Source: Burkholderiales bacterium | GTDB taxonomy: Bacteria > Pseudomonadota > Gammaproteobacteria > Burkholderiales > Burkholderiaceae_C | Direction: 5' to 3' | DNA length: 64,000 nt | Assembly: GCA_028868995.1 (NCBI GenBank) | Contig: JAGWTH010000016.1 | Span: 1 to 64,000 of the forward strand | Part shown: one piece after another, positions 48,777 to 58,602 of the stretch | How positions within the stretch are numbered: position 1 is the stretch's first letter | Layout of the letters: each line of letters starts with the position of its first letter | Notes under the pieces: generated by a model | Seen by the model: the letters and a program-made list of their open reading frames with translations, nothing else | Database searches by the model: none | What the model was told of the DNA's origin: nothing | Made by a program: the position numbers and the translations under genes

Positions 48777-49627
48777 CGTTGGGAGAGAGTGGCGAGCATC
48801 ATCGCCAGCGGCAGCGTCGGCAGCAAGGCGTCGACGCGGTCCAGCACGCCGCCGTGGCCCGGCAGCAGCTGGCTGGAATCCTTCATCCCCGCGCTGCGCT
48901 TGACCAGCGATTCGACCAGGTCGCCGACCACGCTCATGGCGCCGAGGAAGAGCGCGGCCAGCACCAGCAGGGGCCAGCCCAGGTGAGCCAGCCGGGAGTA
49001 CAGGCTGGGAACGGCGGCCTGGGTCGCCTGGTCGGCCAGGGTCCAGGCCACGGCCAGCACCACCACGCCCGCCAGCCCGCCCCAGACGCCTTCCCAGCTC
49101 TTCTTGGGGCTGATGACCGGGGCCAGCCGGCGCTGCGTGAAGCGGCCGCCGAAGGCCCGGCCGGCGAAGTAGGCGGCGATGTCCGCCACCCAGACCAGCA
49201 CCAGGATGGACAGCAGGAAGTTGACGCCGATGACGCGCGCCTGCGCCATGGCCAGCCAGGCGAGCACGAGGGCGAGCACGCCGCCGGCCACCCGCACGGG
49301 CCGCTGGATCCTCGGCCAGCCGTCCACGCCGCCCTTGACCAGGGCCGCGCCAGCCAGCACCCAGGCGGCGCCCACGATCAGCCATGGCAGGGCGGCGGGC
49401 TGGCGCGGGGCGCCGGCCGCCCAGGCGCCGGCGCACAGGGCGAGCGTGAGCGCGCCCAGGGCGATGCTGGCGCCCGCGCCCAGCAGGTTCAGCCGGCCCC
49501 ACTCCCAGCCGCCGGCGGCGAGCAGCACCAGCGTGAGGGCGAGGAAGGGCTCGGGCGTGCGCCAGAACAGCGCCGGCAGCAGGATGGCCAGCAGGACGAC
49601 CGCGGTGATGACGCGCTGCTTCAGCAT
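48773..49627 (-). CDS. cdsA: Phosphatidate cytidylyltransferase
   Basis: A 284-residue inner-membrane enzyme making CDP-diacylglycerol, the precursor of all phospholipids. About seven to eight hydrophobic segments; the CDS signature is near the C-terminus (MSVVGDLVESLVKRSAGMKDSS, followed by GHGGVLDRVDAL, each within the conserved S-x8-K-R-x3-K-D-x4-P-G-H-G-G-x2-D-R-x-D). ATG 49627 (MLKQRVITA) fits the family, 13 nt behind uppS. Confidence 0.97.
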   Translation of the reverse strand: MLKQRVITAVVLLAILLPALFWRTPEPFLALTLVLLAAGGWEWGRLNLLGAGASIALGALTLALCAGAWAAGAPRQPAALPWLIVGAAWVLAGAALVKGGVDGWPRIQRPVRVAGGVLALVLAWLAMAQARVIGVNFLLSILVLVWVADIAAYFAGRAFGGRFTQRRLAPVISPKKSWEGVWGGLAGVVVLAVAWTLADQATQAAVPSLYSRLAHLGWPLLVLAALFLGAMSVVGDLVESLVKRSAGMKDSSQLLPGHGGVLDRVDALLPTLPLAMMLATLSQR

Positions 49628-49640
49628 CGCGGCAGGGGCT

Positions 49641-50378
49641 TCATGCCGCCTTGCGGTTCGTGCCGGAGGGCGTGCCCACCTGCTCCGAGGTGCGGCCGAA
49701 GCGGCGCTCGCGCCGGCCGTAGTCGGCGATCGCCTCGTCGAGCGCGGCGGCATCGAACTCGGGCCACAGCCTGGGGGTGAAGTACAGCTCGCTGTAGGCC
49801 GCCTGCCAGAGCAGGAAGTTGCTGATGCGCAGCTCGCCGCCCGTGCGGATCAGGAGGTCCGGGTCCGGCACGTGCGCCAGCGCCATCGCGCGGTCCAGGC
49901 TGGCCTCGGTGATGGGTTCGCCGCGCTCGGCCAGCTTCGCCGCCGCCTGGGCGATGTCCCAGCGGCCGCCGTAGTTGAAGCAGACGTTGAGGACCAGCCG
50001 CTCGTTGCCGGCGGTCCGCGCCTCGGCCTGCACCAGGCCCTGGCGCACCTTCTCCGACAGGGCGGAGCGGTCGCCCACGAAATGGATGCGCACGCCCTCG
50101 GACTGCAGCTGCGGCACCTCGCGGGCGAGCGCCATGGCCAGCAGCTCCATCAGGCCCGAGACCTCCTCGGCCGGCCGGTTCCAGTTTTCCGAGGAGAAGG
50201 CGAACACGGTCAGCACCTTCACCCCGATGTCGCCGCAGTGGCGCACGCAGGCGCGCAGGGCATCGACGCCCTTCTTGTGCCCGGCCACGCGGGGTAGGAA
50301 GCGCTTCGTGGCCCAGCGGCCGTTGCCATCCATCACGATGGCGATGTGGTGCGGGACGATGCGCTCGGTCGTGCTCAT
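49641..50378 (-). CDS. uppS: Undecaprenyl diphosphate synthase
   Basis: A 245-residue cis-prenyltransferase that makes the C55 lipid carrier for cell-wall synthesis. The catalytic Asp is in IAIVMDGNGRWA (about 13-24), with substrate residues in FAFSSENWNRP and the C-terminal block LLIRTGGELRISNFLLWQ followed by YSELYF. The family is normally about 245-250 residues. Confidence 0.98.
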   Translation of the reverse strand: MSTTERIVPHHIAIVMDGNGRWATKRFLPRVAGHKKGVDALRACVRHCGDIGVKVLTVFAFSSENWNRPAEEVSGLMELLAMALAREVPQLQSEGVRIHFVGDRSALSEKVRQGLVQAEARTAGNERLVLNVCFNYGGRWDIAQAAAKLAERGEPITEASLDRAMALAHVPDPDLLIRTGGELRISNFLLWQAAYSELYFTPRLWPEFDAAALDEAIADYGRRERRFGRTSEQVGTPSGTNRKAA

Positions 50379-50393
50379 GGGGTCACGGGGTCC

Positions 50394-50957
50394 TCAGACC
50401 TCCATGATCTCCTTTTCCTTGCCCGCCACCAGCGAGTCGATCTCCGCGATGTGCCTGTCGGTGACCTTCTGCACGTCGGCCTCGGCGCGCTTGAGGTCGT
50501 CCTCGGTGGCGGTCTTGTCCTTGACCAGCTTCTTGACGTGCTCGTTGGCGTCGCGGCGCAGGTTGCGGATGGCGATCTTGGCGTTCTCGCCCTCGTGGCG
50601 CACCAGCTTGGTCATCTCCTTGCGGCGCTCCTCGGACATGGGCGGCATCGGCACGCGGATCAGGTCGCCCATGGCGGCCGGGTTCAGGCCCAGGTCGCTG
50701 TCGCGGATGGCCTTCTCGATCTTGGCGCCCAGGCCCTTTTCCCAGGGCTGCACGCTGATCGTGCGGGCATCCAGCAGCGACACGTTGGCCACCTGGCTGA
50801 TCGGCACGCTGGAGCCGTAGTAGTCCACGTGCACCGTGTCCAGGATGCCGGGGTTGGCGCGGCCCGTGCGGATCTTCGCCAGGGTCGCCTTGAACGCGGC
50901 GATGGTCGAGTCCATCTTGGACTGCGCCGTCTGCTTGATTTCGGGGATGGTTGCCAT
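50394..50957 (-). CDS. frr: Ribosome recycling factor
   Basis: A 187-residue two-domain protein that splits post-termination ribosomes with EF-G. The helical bundle contains [21 protein letters not shown] and the basic C-terminal helix. Domain II contains [18 protein letters not shown]. Normal length, between uppS and pyrH. Confidence 0.98.
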   Translation of the reverse strand: MATIPEIKQTAQSKMDSTIAAFKATLAKIRTGRANPGILDTVHVDYYGSSVPISQVANVSLLDARTISVQPWEKGLGAKIEKAIRDSDLGLNPAAMGDLIRVPMPPMSEERRKEMTKLVRHEGENAKIAIRNLRRDANEHVKKLVKDKTATEDDLKRAEADVQKVTDRHIAEIDSLVAGKEKEIMEV

Positions 50958-50976
50958 GTTCTTCCTCTTCTGAGAT

Positions 50977-51696
50977 TCAGGCGTAGACCAGGGTTCCCTC
51001 GTCCTCGCCCAGCACCACGCGCTTGAGGGCGCCGTGCTTGAAGATGGAGAACACCTTGATCGGCAGCTTCTGGTCGCGGCACAGCGCGAAGGCGGTGGCG
51101 TCCATGATGCCCAGGTTCTTCATCATCGCCTCGTCGAAGCTGATGCGCGAATAGCGCTCGGCCGCGGGGTCCTTCTGCGGGTCGGCGGAGTACACGCCGT
51201 CGACCTTGGTCGCCTTGAGCACCATCTCCGCGCCGATCTCCGCGCCGCGCAGGGCCGCGGCCGTGTCGGTGGTGAAGAACGGGTTGCCGGTGCCGGCCGC
51301 GAAGATCACGACCTTGCCCTCTTCCAGGTACTGCAGCGCCTTGGGCCGCACGTAGGGCTCGACCACCTGCTCGATCGCGATGGCCGACATCACCCGCGAG
51401 ACCAGGCCCTGCTTGTTCATGGTGTCGGACAGCGCCAGCGCGTTCATCACGGTGGCCAGCATGCCCATGTAGTCGGCGGTGGCCCGGTCCATGCCGACCG
51501 AGCCGCCGGCCACGCCGCGGAAGATGTTGCCGCCGCCGATCACGACGGCGACCTCCACCCCCATGTTCACCACCTCGGCGATCTCCTGCACCATGCGCAC
51601 GATGGTGGCGCGGTTGATGCCGAAGGCGTCCTCCCCCATCAGGGCCTCACCGGACAGCTTGAGCAGGATGCGCTTGTGGGCTGGCTGGGCGGGCAT
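50977..51696 (-). CDS. pyrH: UMP kinase
   Basis: A 239-residue amino-acid-kinase-fold enzyme that phosphorylates UMP to UDP. Signatures are [15 protein letters not shown], the glycine-rich [11 protein letters not shown], and [18 protein letters not shown]. Together with carAB 13 kb away it serves pyrimidine nucleotide supply. Its 5' side has a hairpin separating it from tsf. Confidence 0.98.
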   Translation of the reverse strand: MPAQPAHKRILLKLSGEALMGEDAFGINRATIVRMVQEIAEVVNMGVEVAVVIGGGNIFRGVAGGSVGMDRATADYMGMLATVMNALALSDTMNKQGLVSRVMSAIAIEQVVEPYVRPKALQYLEEGKVVIFAAGTGNPFFTTDTAAALRGAEIGAEMVLKATKVDGVYSADPQKDPAAERYSRISFDEAMMKNLGIMDATAFALCRDQKLPIKVFSIFKHGALKRVVLGEDEGTLVYA

Positions 51697-51751
51697 GGGG
51701 GCGGGTCTCCTGGGTGGAACGAGCGTGAGTGTAACGGCGGGCGCTGGAAAC

Positions 51752-51783
51752 CGGCCGTCCGGGAGCCCTCCTCCGGACGGCCG
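51752..51783 (-). terminator. Stem-loop between tsf and pyrH
   Basis: An 11-bp perfect GC stem (51752-51762 with 51773-51783) around a 10-nt loop, 14 nt behind the tsf stop. On the minus strand GTTTCC follows, a weak T run. It may partly stop rpsB-tsf transcripts before pyrH. Confidence 0.6.
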
Positions 51784-51797
51784 TGGCGGCTGGACGC

Positions 51798-52691
51798 TCA
51801 GGCCGCCTGCTTGGCGGCGGCGACCTGCGCCGCCACCTCGGCGGCGAAGTCGTCGACCTTCTTCTCGATGCCCTCGCCCACCACGTACAGGGTGAAGCCC
51901 TTGATCGTGGTGTTGGCGGCCTTGAGCATGGCCTCGACGGTCTGCTTGTCGTTCTTCACGAAGGCCTGGTTCAGGAGGGAGACCTCCTTCAGGTACTTCT
52001 GCACCGAGCCCTCGATCATCTTGGCGGCGATGTCGGCCGGCTTGCCGGATTCGGCGGCCTTGGCGGTGGCGACGCTGCGCTCCTTCTCGATCAGGTCGGC
52101 GGGCACGTCGGCGGACGACAGGGCCACCGGCTTCATGGCGGCCACGTGCATGGCGACGTCCTTGGCTGCGACGTCGTCACCTGCGTACTCCACCACCACG
52201 CCGATGCGGGTGCCGTGCAGGTAGCTCACCAGCTTGTTGTCGCCGGAGAAGCGCTTGAAGCGGCGGAAGCTCATGTTCTCGCCGATCTTGCCCACCAGGC
52301 CCTTGCGCACGTCCTCCAGGGTCGGGCCGAAGCCGTCCTGGCTGTAGGGCAGCGCGCCCAGGGCGGCGATGTCGGCCGGGTTGCTCTTCGCGACCAGTGC
52401 GGCGGCGGCCCGGGCCATGGCCAGGAAGCTGTCGTTCTTGGTGACGAAGTCGGTCTCGCAGTTCACTTCCAGCAGGGCGCCGGTGGTGCCCTCGATGGAG
52501 GCGGCGACCACGCCTTCGGCGGTGACGCGGGAACCGGCCTTGGCGGCCTTGTTGCCCAGCTTGACGCGCAGGATCTCCTCGGCCTTGTCCATGTTGCCCT
52601 CGGCCTCGGTCAGGGCCTTCTTGCACTCCATCATGGGGGCGTCGGTCTTGGCGCGCAGTTCGGCGACCATGCTTGCGGTGATTGCAGCCAT
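51798..52691 (-). CDS. tsf: Elongation factor Ts
   Basis: A 297-residue nucleotide-exchange factor for EF-Tu. The N-terminal UBA-like domain contains [20 protein letters not shown] with the conserved TDAPMMECK contact. The core contains [12 protein letters not shown] (the TDFV motif) and the C-terminal module ends VAAAKQAA. Conserved rpsB-tsf operon. Confidence 0.98.
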   Translation of the reverse strand: MAAITASMVAELRAKTDAPMMECKKALTEAEGNMDKAEEILRVKLGNKAAKAGSRVTAEGVVAASIEGTTGALLEVNCETDFVTKNDSFLAMARAAAALVAKSNPADIAALGALPYSQDGFGPTLEDVRKGLVGKIGENMSFRRFKRFSGDNKLVSYLHGTRIGVVVEYAGDDVAAKDVAMHVAAMKPVALSSADVPADLIEKERSVATAKAAESGKPADIAAKMIEGSVQKYLKEVSLLNQAFVKNDKQTVEAMLKAANTTIKGFTLYVVGEGIEKKVDDFAAEVAAQVAAAKQAA

Positions 52692-52734
52692 CGTGTCCTC
52701 TCTCAGTCTCTGTTCAGTCGGACCGGCCTGTGCA

Positions 52735-52756
52735 AAGGGGGCCCGAAAGCCCCCTT
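52735..52756 (-). terminator. rpsB-tsf intercistronic hairpin
   Basis: An 8-bp stem (52735-52742 with 52749-52756, 6-nt loop). On the minus strand only TTT lies at the 3' base. Partial terminators between rpsB and tsf are known in E. coli; this may play the same role. Confidence 0.6.
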
Positions 52757-52778
52757 GTCGCGGCCGGCAGCCAGGGGA

Positions 52779-53531
52779 TCAGGAGGCGGCGCCTTCCTGC
52801 ACTTCCACGAACTCGTCGCTGCCCTCGGCCACGGCGCGCTGCACGTCGGTGACGGCGCTGCTCTTGCCCTCGAGGATGGCGTCGGCCATGCCGCGCGCGT
52901 ACAGCGTCACGGCCTTGGACGAGTCATCGTTGCCCGGGATCACGTAGTCGATGCCCTCGGGCGAGTGGTTGGAGTCCACCACGCCGATGATCGGGATGCC
53001 CAGCTTCTGGGCCTCGGCCACGGCGATCTTGTGGTAGCCCACGTCGATCACGAACAGCGCGTCCGGCAGGGTGTTCATGTCCTGGATGCCGCCGATGTCC
53101 TTCTCCAGCTTGGTGATCTCGCGCTGGAACATCAGCTGTTCCTTCTTGGACATGGACTCCAGGCCGGCTTCCTGCTGGGCCTTCATGTCCTTCAGGCGCT
53201 TGATGGAGGTCTTGACGGTCTTGAAGTTGGTCAGCATGCCGCCCAGCCAGCGCTGGTCGACGAAGGGCATGCCGCAACGCCGAGCCTCGGCGGCCACCAG
53301 CTCGCGCGCCTGGCGCTTGGTGCCCACCATCAGGATGGTGCCGCGGTTGGCGGCCAGCTGCTTGGCGAACTTGGCCGCCTCCTCGAACATCGGCAACGTC
53401 TTTTCGAGGTTGATGATGTGGATCTTGTTGCGGTGGCCGAAGATGAACGGGGCCATCTTGGGGTTCCAGAAGCGCGTCTGGTGCCCGAAATGGACACCGG
53501 CTTCCAGCATTTCACGCATGGATACGGTCAT
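52779..53531 (-). CDS. rpsB: 30S ribosomal protein S2
   Basis: A 250-residue S2. It opens [20 protein letters not shown] (family signature), with [18 protein letters not shown] and [19 protein letters not shown] further on. ATG 53531 is chosen by the family start; upstream in-frame codons are the leader. First gene of rpsB-tsf, followed by the pyrH-frr-uppS cluster. Confidence 0.98.
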   Translation of the reverse strand: MTVSMREMLEAGVHFGHQTRFWNPKMAPFIFGHRNKIHIINLEKTLPMFEEAAKFAKQLAANRGTILMVGTKRQARELVAAEARRCGMPFVDQRWLGGMLTNFKTVKTSIKRLKDMKAQQEAGLESMSKKEQLMFQREITKLEKDIGGIQDMNTLPDALFVIDVGYHKIAVAEAQKLGIPIIGVVDSNHSPEGIDYVIPGNDDSSKAVTLYARGMADAILEGKSSAVTDVQRAVAEGSDEFVEVQEGAAS

Positions 53532-53672
53532 GGGAGCTCCGAAGGTTGGGTCTAGAATCCCGGCCTGAATCGCAACCGGACAGCTGCGACACCTCGAGGG
53601 GCGGGATCCGCGATTTGTCTTGCCGGCAAACGCCATGCGCACCTCACGCGTGCCATCCGGCAAAACCCCGAG

Positions 53673-53678
53673 ATTCTA
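53673..53678 (-). promoter_or_regulatory. rpsB promoter, -10 TAGAAT, with long leader
   Basis: TAGAAT on the minus strand 141 nt before the rpsB ATG, preceded by TGTGC. It implies a leader of about 135 nt, a length that would allow S2 feedback control as known for rpsB in other Proteobacteria; I cannot fold it here. The gap 53532-53708 otherwise holds only the start of the divergent amidase gene. Confidence 0.5.
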
Positions 53679-53708
53679 GCACAGGCCTCCCCTTCACCCG
53701 CCCCATCC

Positions 53709-55058
53709 ATGCCGCTTCCCGACCTCCACGCCACCCGAGAGCGCCTGCGCCAGGGTCAAGGCTCCGCCGCCGCCGAACTGGAGGCCGCCCTGGCCGCCGC
53801 CGCCGCGCCGGCCAACGCCCACACCTTCCTGAAGACCCGCCCCGAGGCGGCCCGTGCCGAGGCCGCCGAGGCCGCCGGGGCCGCCCCGGCCAGCCCCCTG
53901 GCCGGCCTGGCCGTGTCGATCAAGGACCTGTTCGATGCGGCCGGCGAGGTGACCACCGCCGGCTCGGTCGCGCTGGCGGGCGCCGCGCCGGCCAGCGCCG
54001 ATGCCCTGTCGGTGGCGCGGCTGCGCGCGGCCGGCGGCGTGGTGGTCGGGCGCACCAACATGTCCGAGTTCGCCTTCTCGGGCGTGGGCATCAATCCGCA
54101 CCTGGGCACCCCGGCCAACCCCTGCGACCCGGCCACGCCGCGCATCCCGGGCGGCTCCTCTTCGGGCGCCGCCGTCTCGGTGGCTACCGGCGCGGCCTTC
54201 ATCGGCCTGGGCTCGGACACCGGCGGCTCCATCCGCATCCCGGCGGCGCTGTGCGGCATCGTCGGCTTCAAGAACACCGCGCGCCTGACGCCGCTGGCCG
54301 GCGCCTACCCCCTGTCCTGGACGCTCGACACGGTCTGCGCCATGACCCGCAGCGTGCGCGACGCGATCCTGGCCCACGAGGTCCTGGCCGACCGGCGCGT
54401 GGCCCGCAGCGACCGTCCCTTGTCCGGCTACCGCCTCGCCGTGGCCCGCACCCAGATGCTGGAGGGGCTCGACGCCACCGTCGCCCACGCCTTCGAGCGC
54501 ACCCTGGGCTGGCTGAGCCATGCCGGCGCGAAGATCGAGGAGATCGACCTGGCGCAGATTCAGGACCTGGGCACGATCCAGTCCGCCGGCGGCTTCGCGG
54601 CCGCGGAGAGCTACACCTTCCACCGCCGCCAGCTGGTCGACCTGGGCGTCCGCTACGACCCGCGCGTGCGCCTGCGCATCGAGCGCGGCGCGGCCATGAA
54701 GGCCTGGGAATACATCGAGCTGCAGCAGGCGCGCGCCGCCTGGATCGCGGACGTGGAGCAGGCCCTGGCCGGCTACGACGCCGTGCTCTCGCCCACCGTG
54801 CCGATGGTGGCCCCGCCCATCGCCGACCTGGCCCCGGGTGCCGAGCGCGACGAGGCCTTCTTCCGCGTCAACGCCCTGCTGCTGCGCAACACCAGCGTGG
54901 TCAACATGCTGGACGGCTGCGCCCTGTCGCTGCCCTGCCAGGCCCCGGGCGAGTTGCCCGTGGGCCTGATGGTGTGGCACGGCGCATTGCGCGACGATGC
55001 GATCCTGAACCTCTCGCTGCAGATCGAGCAGCTGCTCGCCTCCTCCCTCCCGCACTGA
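53709..55058 (+). CDS. Amidase signature family hydrolase
   Basis: A 449-residue amidase. The Ser-cisSer-Lys triad is visible: Lys in VSIKDLFDAAG (about 72-82), cis-Ser and nucleophile in PGGSSSGAAVSVATG and GLGSDTGGSIRIPAALCG. Such enzymes cleave amides ranging from indoleacetamide and nitrile products to Glu-tRNA intermediates; there is no GatC/GatB here, so a catabolic role is more likely. The stop overlaps the DadA-like gene (TGATG), so both act from one transcript. The N-terminal 40 residues are Ala-rich. Confidence 0.92.
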   Translation: MPLPDLHATRERLRQGQGSAAAELEAALAAAAAPANAHTFLKTRPEAARAEAAEAAGAAPASPLAGLAVSIKDLFDAAGEVTTAGSVALAGAAPASADALSVARLRAAGGVVVGRTNMSEFAFSGVGINPHLGTPANPCDPATPRIPGGSSSGAAVSVATGAAFIGLGSDTGGSIRIPAALCGIVGFKNTARLTPLAGAYPLSWTLDTVCAMTRSVRDAILAHEVLADRRVARSDRPLSGYRLAVARTQMLEGLDATVAHAFERTLGWLSHAGAKIEEIDLAQIQDLGTIQSAGGFAAAESYTFHRRQLVDLGVRYDPRVRLRIERGAAMKAWEYIELQQARAAWIADVEQALAGYDAVLSPTVPMVAPPIADLAPGAERDEAFFRVNALLLRNTSVVNMLDGCALSLPCQAPGELPVGLMVWHGALRDDAILNLSLQIEQLLASSLPH

Positions 55059-56332
55059 TGAGAATCGCCATCGTGGGCGCCGGCATCATCGGCGTGACCA
55101 CAGCGTACGAGCTGACCGCCGACGGCCATGAAGTGACCGTTTACGAGCGCCACGGCGCCGCCGCGCTCGAGACCAGCTTCGCCAACGCCGGCGTGGTCGC
55201 GCCGGGCTACGTGACCCCCTGGGCCGCGCCCGGCATGTCGGCCAAGGTCCTGCGCCACCTGTTCAGCCGGCACTCGCCGGTGCGAGTGCGCTGGCCGCTC
55301 GCCGCCCACGAACTGGGCTGGATGCTGCGCTGGCGCCGGGCCTGCGAGCTCGAGACCTACCTCGCCAACCGCGGCCGCCTGCAGCGCCTGGCCTTCTACA
55401 GCCGCCAGCGCCTGCACCGCCTGGTCGAGGACCTGCAGCTCGACTACGACCGCGCGGACGGCTACATGGTGCTGCTGCGCGCGGAAAAGGACCGCAAGCT
55501 GGTGCAGCCGGGCCTGCAGGTGCTGCGCGAGGCCGGCGTGAAGTTCCGGGAGGTCGACGCGGACGAGGCCCGGAAGATCGAGCCGGCGCTCAATCCCGAC
55601 ACCGCCTTCGCCGGCGCGATCCACCTGCCGGACGACGAGGTGGGCAACTGCCGCCAGTTCGCGCTGCTGCTGAAGAACCAGACCCAGGCCCTGGGCGCGC
55701 GCTTCGAGTTCAACTGCTCGGTGGCGCCGCTCGACGCGGCGCAGCCGACCGTGCTGCGCATCACGCACGGCGAGGACGCGGTGCCCGTCACCCAGCGCTT
55801 CGACGCGGTGGTGGTGTGCGGCGGCATGGCCTCCGCGCAGTTGCTCAAGCCGGTGGGACTGAAGGTGCCGCTCGCGGCGGTGCACGGCTACTCGGTCAGC
55901 GCGCCGATCCGCGAGCCGCTGAACGCGCCGCGCAGCGGCGTCATGGACGACCGCTACAAGGTGGCGATCTCCCGCCTGGGCCACCGCGTGCGGGTGGCGG
56001 GCAGCGCCGAGATCGGCGGCGACCCGGCGGTCAAGCGCCAGGCTGCCATCCAGACCCTCTACAAGGTGCTGCACGACTGGTTCCCGGGGGCGGCCCAGCT
56101 GGCCAACACCGGGGCGGCGGTGCAGGAATGGAAGGGCGCGCGGCCCATGCTGCCCGACGGCCCGCCCGTGCTGGGCGCCACCGGCGTGCCCGGTGTCTGG
56201 ATCAACATCGGTCACGGCTCCAGCGGCTGGGCGCTCGCCTGCGGCAGCGCCCGCGCGGTGGCGGACCTCATGTCGGCCCGGGCGCCGGAAGTGGACCTCG
56301 AAGGCCTGGGCATCGAGCGGCTGGAAAGCTAG
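55058..56332 (+). CDS. dadA: D-amino acid dehydrogenase (DadA-type FAD oxidoreductase)
   Basis: A 424-residue membrane-associated flavoprotein that oxidises D-amino acids to keto acids. The FAD dinucleotide site is IAIVGAGIIGVTTAYEL (about 3-19) followed by VTVYER, and the C-terminal FAD closure is WINIGHGSSGWALACGSA. The family's SFANAGVV and GARPMLPDGPP blocks are present. Coupled to the amidase upstream, which suggests joint use of amides or D-amino acid derivatives; this is inference. Confidence 0.92.
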   Translation: MRIAIVGAGIIGVTTAYELTADGHEVTVYERHGAAALETSFANAGVVAPGYVTPWAAPGMSAKVLRHLFSRHSPVRVRWPLAAHELGWMLRWRRACELETYLANRGRLQRLAFYSRQRLHRLVEDLQLDYDRADGYMVLLRAEKDRKLVQPGLQVLREAGVKFREVDADEARKIEPALNPDTAFAGAIHLPDDEVGNCRQFALLLKNQTQALGARFEFNCSVAPLDAAQPTVLRITHGEDAVPVTQRFDAVVVCGGMASAQLLKPVGLKVPLAAVHGYSVSAPIREPLNAPRSGVMDDRYKVAISRLGHRVRVAGSAEIGGDPAVKRQAAIQTLYKVLHDWFPGAAQLANTGAAVQEWKGARPMLPDGPPVLGATGVPGVWINIGHGSSGWALACGSARAVADLMSARAPEVDLEGLGIERLES

Positions 56333-56342
56333 TCAGCCGGGG

Positions 56343-56348
56343 CACAAT
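56343..56348 (+). promoter_or_regulatory. -10-like CACAAT, 6 nt before nnr (leaderless-type promoter)
   Basis: CACAAT is followed by CGCCCC and the ATG at 56355. No Shine-Dalgarno is present. It lies in the 22-nt gap behind dadA. Confidence 0.5.
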
Positions 56349-56354
56349 CGCCCC

Positions 56355-57785
56355 ATGGACCGCGTCACCCCCGACCGCCCCTGGCCGCTGCTGGAGGTCG
56401 CGGCGATCCGCCGCCTGGAGCAGCGGGCCGCGGCCAGTCTGCCCCCGCACGCCCTGATGCAGCGCGCCGGCCTGGCGGTGGCGCGGCTGGCCCTCGCGCT
56501 GGCACCGCATTCGCGCACGGTCTGGGTCGCCTGCGGCCCGGGCAACAACGGCGGCGACGGCTTCGAGGCCGCCTTGCACCTGAAGGTGTGGGGCAAGGAA
56601 CCCATCGTCACCTGGCTCGGCGACGAGGCGCGCGCACCGGACGACGCCCGCGCCTCGTTGCAACGGGCCCGCGCGGCCGGCGTCACCTTCGCCGCGGAGC
56701 CCCCGGCCGCGTACGACTTCGCCCTGGACGCCCTGCTGGGCATCGGAAGCACGCGTGCGCCCGGGGGAGCGCTGCTCGCGCACATCGAACGCCTGAACGC
56801 GGGAGCGGCGCCGGTGCTGGCCGTGGACCTGCCCTCCGCGCTGGATGCCGACACCGGCACGGCCACGGCCTGCGTGCACGCGCGGCACACGCTGAGCCTG
56901 CTGGCGCTCAAGCCCGGCCTGTTCACCGCGCAGGGCCGCGACGCGGCGGGCGAGGTCTGGTTCGACGACCTGCAGGCCGCCGCGAGCGAAGCGGCGGCGG
57001 CGCTGCTGTCCGGCCCGCCCGCGGCCGGGCCGCGGCTGCACGCGAGCCACAAGGGCAGCTACGGCGACGTGGCCGTCATCGGCGGCGCCCCGGGCATGGC
57101 GGGCGCCGCGCTGCTGTGCGGCCGCGCCGCGCTGCACCATGGCGCCGGACGGGTGTTCGTGGGCTTCCTCGATGCGCGCGCGCCGGCGCTCGACGCGCGG
57201 CAGCCGGACCTGATGGTGCGGCCCTGGGACAGCCTGGATCTCGCGGCCATGACGGTGGCCTGCGGCTGCGGCGGCGGCGAGGCGGTGCGCGCCGCCCTTC
57301 CCCGCGCGTTCGCGGCGCGGGCCCTGGTGCTCGATGCCGACGCGCTCAACGCGATCGCGGCCGACCCGCAGCTGCAGGCCCTGCTGGCCGCGCGCGGCCG
57401 GCGCGGGGCCGCCACCGTGCTGACGCCGCACCCCCTGGAGGCGGCGCGCCTGCTGGCGCAAGGCACGGGCGAGGTGCAGGGCCACCGCCTGGGCGCGGCG
57501 CGCGCGCTGGCGCAGCGCTTCGGCAGCGTGGTGGTGCTCAAGGGATCGGGATCGGTGGTCGCCGGGCCGGACGGCAGCGTGCGGGTCAACCCCACCGGCA
57601 ACGCGCGGCTGGCGGTCGCGGGCACCGGCGACGTGCTGGCGGGGATGATGGCGGCGCGGCTGGCGAACGGGGAGGACGCCCTCGAGGCGGCCAGCGGCGC
57701 GGTGTACCTGCACGGGCTGGCGGCCGACCGCTGGCCGGCGGGCGAGCCCCTCACGGCGTCGGCGCTGGCCTCCCGATTCGCGTGA
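56355..57785 (+). CDS. nnr: Bifunctional NAD(P)H-hydrate epimerase / ADP-dependent NAD(P)H-hydrate dehydratase
   Basis: A 476-residue repair enzyme that restores hydrated NAD(P)H. The N-terminal YjeF-type epimerase domain (1-210) has ACGPGNNGGDGFEAALHL and DLPSALDADTG. The C-terminal ribokinase-like dehydratase (about 225-476) has VIGGAPGMAGAALL, LTPHPLEAARLL and the ATP/ADP-site block NPTGNARLAVAGTGDVLAG. Full-length fusion as in E. coli. Convergent with the SDR gene, 24 nt apart. Confidence 0.96.
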   Translation: MDRVTPDRPWPLLEVAAIRRLEQRAAASLPPHALMQRAGLAVARLALALAPHSRTVWVACGPGNNGGDGFEAALHLKVWGKEPIVTWLGDEARAPDDARASLQRARAAGVTFAAEPPAAYDFALDALLGIGSTRAPGGALLAHIERLNAGAAPVLAVDLPSALDADTGTATACVHARHTLSLLALKPGLFTAQGRDAAGEVWFDDLQAAASEAAAALLSGPPAAGPRLHASHKGSYGDVAVIGGAPGMAGAALLCGRAALHHGAGRVFVGFLDARAPALDARQPDLMVRPWDSLDLAAMTVACGCGGGEAVRAALPRAFAARALVLDADALNAIAADPQLQALLAARGRRGAATVLTPHPLEAARLLAQGTGEVQGHRLGAARALAQRFGSVVVLKGSGSVVAGPDGSVRVNPTGNARLAVAGTGDVLAGMMAARLANGEDALEAASGAVYLHGLAADRWPAGEPLTASALASRFA

Positions 57786-57809
57786 GATCGGCGAGGTCCG
57801 GCGCCGCGC

Positions 57810-58571
57810 CTACCCCCGCCCCACGAACGGCATCTTCGTCGCCATCACCGTGTGGAACAGAACGTTGGCCTCCAGCGGCAGGCTGGCCATGTACAGCACC
57901 GACTGGCCCACGATGCCCACGTCGATGAGCGGCTCCACCGCGATTTCGCCGTTGGCCTGCGGCACGCCCTTGGCCATGCGCGCGGCCAGGTCGGTCATGG
58001 CGTTGCCGATGTCGATCTGCCCCACGGCGATGTCGTAGCGGCGACCGTCCAGCGACGCCGCCTTGGTCAGGCCCGACACGGCGTGCTTGGTCGCCGTGTA
58101 GGCGATCGAGTGCGGGCGCGGCGCGTACGCGGAGATCGAGCCGTTGTTGATGATGCGCCCGCCCCGGGGATCCTGCGCCTTCATCACGCGGAACGCATTC
58201 TGGATGCCGTAGAACATGCCGTTGAGGTTGATGTCGACCACGCTCTTCCAGTCGGCCACCGACATGTCCTCCAGCGGGTTCGCGGGCAGGCCGCGGCCGG
58301 CGTTGTTGAACAGCAGGTCCACGCGGCCGAAGGCCTTGACCGTCTCGTCGAACAGGGCGCGCACCGCGTCGGGGTCGGTCATGTCGGTCGGCACCGCGAG
58401 CGCCTGGCCGGCAAACTGCCGCGCCAGCTCCTGCAGGGGCTCGGCCCGGCGCCCGGCCAGCGCGACGCGCCAGCCTGCGCCCAGCAGCGCCAGGGCCGCG
58501 GCCTTGCCGATGCCGCTGCCCCCGCCCGTGACGATGGCGACCTGGCCGGCCGCCCTGCTCTCGTTGCCCAT
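57810..58571 (-). CDS. Short-chain dehydrogenase/reductase
   Basis: A 253-residue classical SDR. The nucleotide motif is [15 protein letters not shown] (about 16-30) with Ala-Gly-Arg-Arg after strand 2, suggesting NADP(H). NNAGRG stabilises the fold; catalytic Ser and Tyr-x3-Lys appear in NNGSISAY and YTATKHAV. Substrate unknown. ATG 58571 has GGAG upstream. It lies 31 nt behind rnr and may be co-transcribed with it. Confidence 0.92.
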   Translation of the reverse strand: MGNESRAAGQVAIVTGGGSGIGKAAALALLGAGWRVALAGRRAEPLQELARQFAGQALAVPTDMTDPDAVRALFDETVKAFGRVDLLFNNAGRGLPANPLEDMSVADWKSVVDINLNGMFYGIQNAFRVMKAQDPRGGRIINNGSISAYAPRPHSIAYTATKHAVSGLTKAASLDGRRYDIAVGQIDIGNAMTDLAARMAKGVPQANGEIAVEPLIDVGIVGQSVLYMASLPLEANVLFHTVMATKMPFVGRG

Positions 58572-58602
58572 GGGATCTCCTCTTGTCTTGTCGTTCGAAT
58601 GC

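Noticed and set aside
51752-51783. A riboswitch before pyrH
   Set aside because: It is one simple hairpin without multi-helix structure or conserved loop; a transcript-end stem is enough to explain it.
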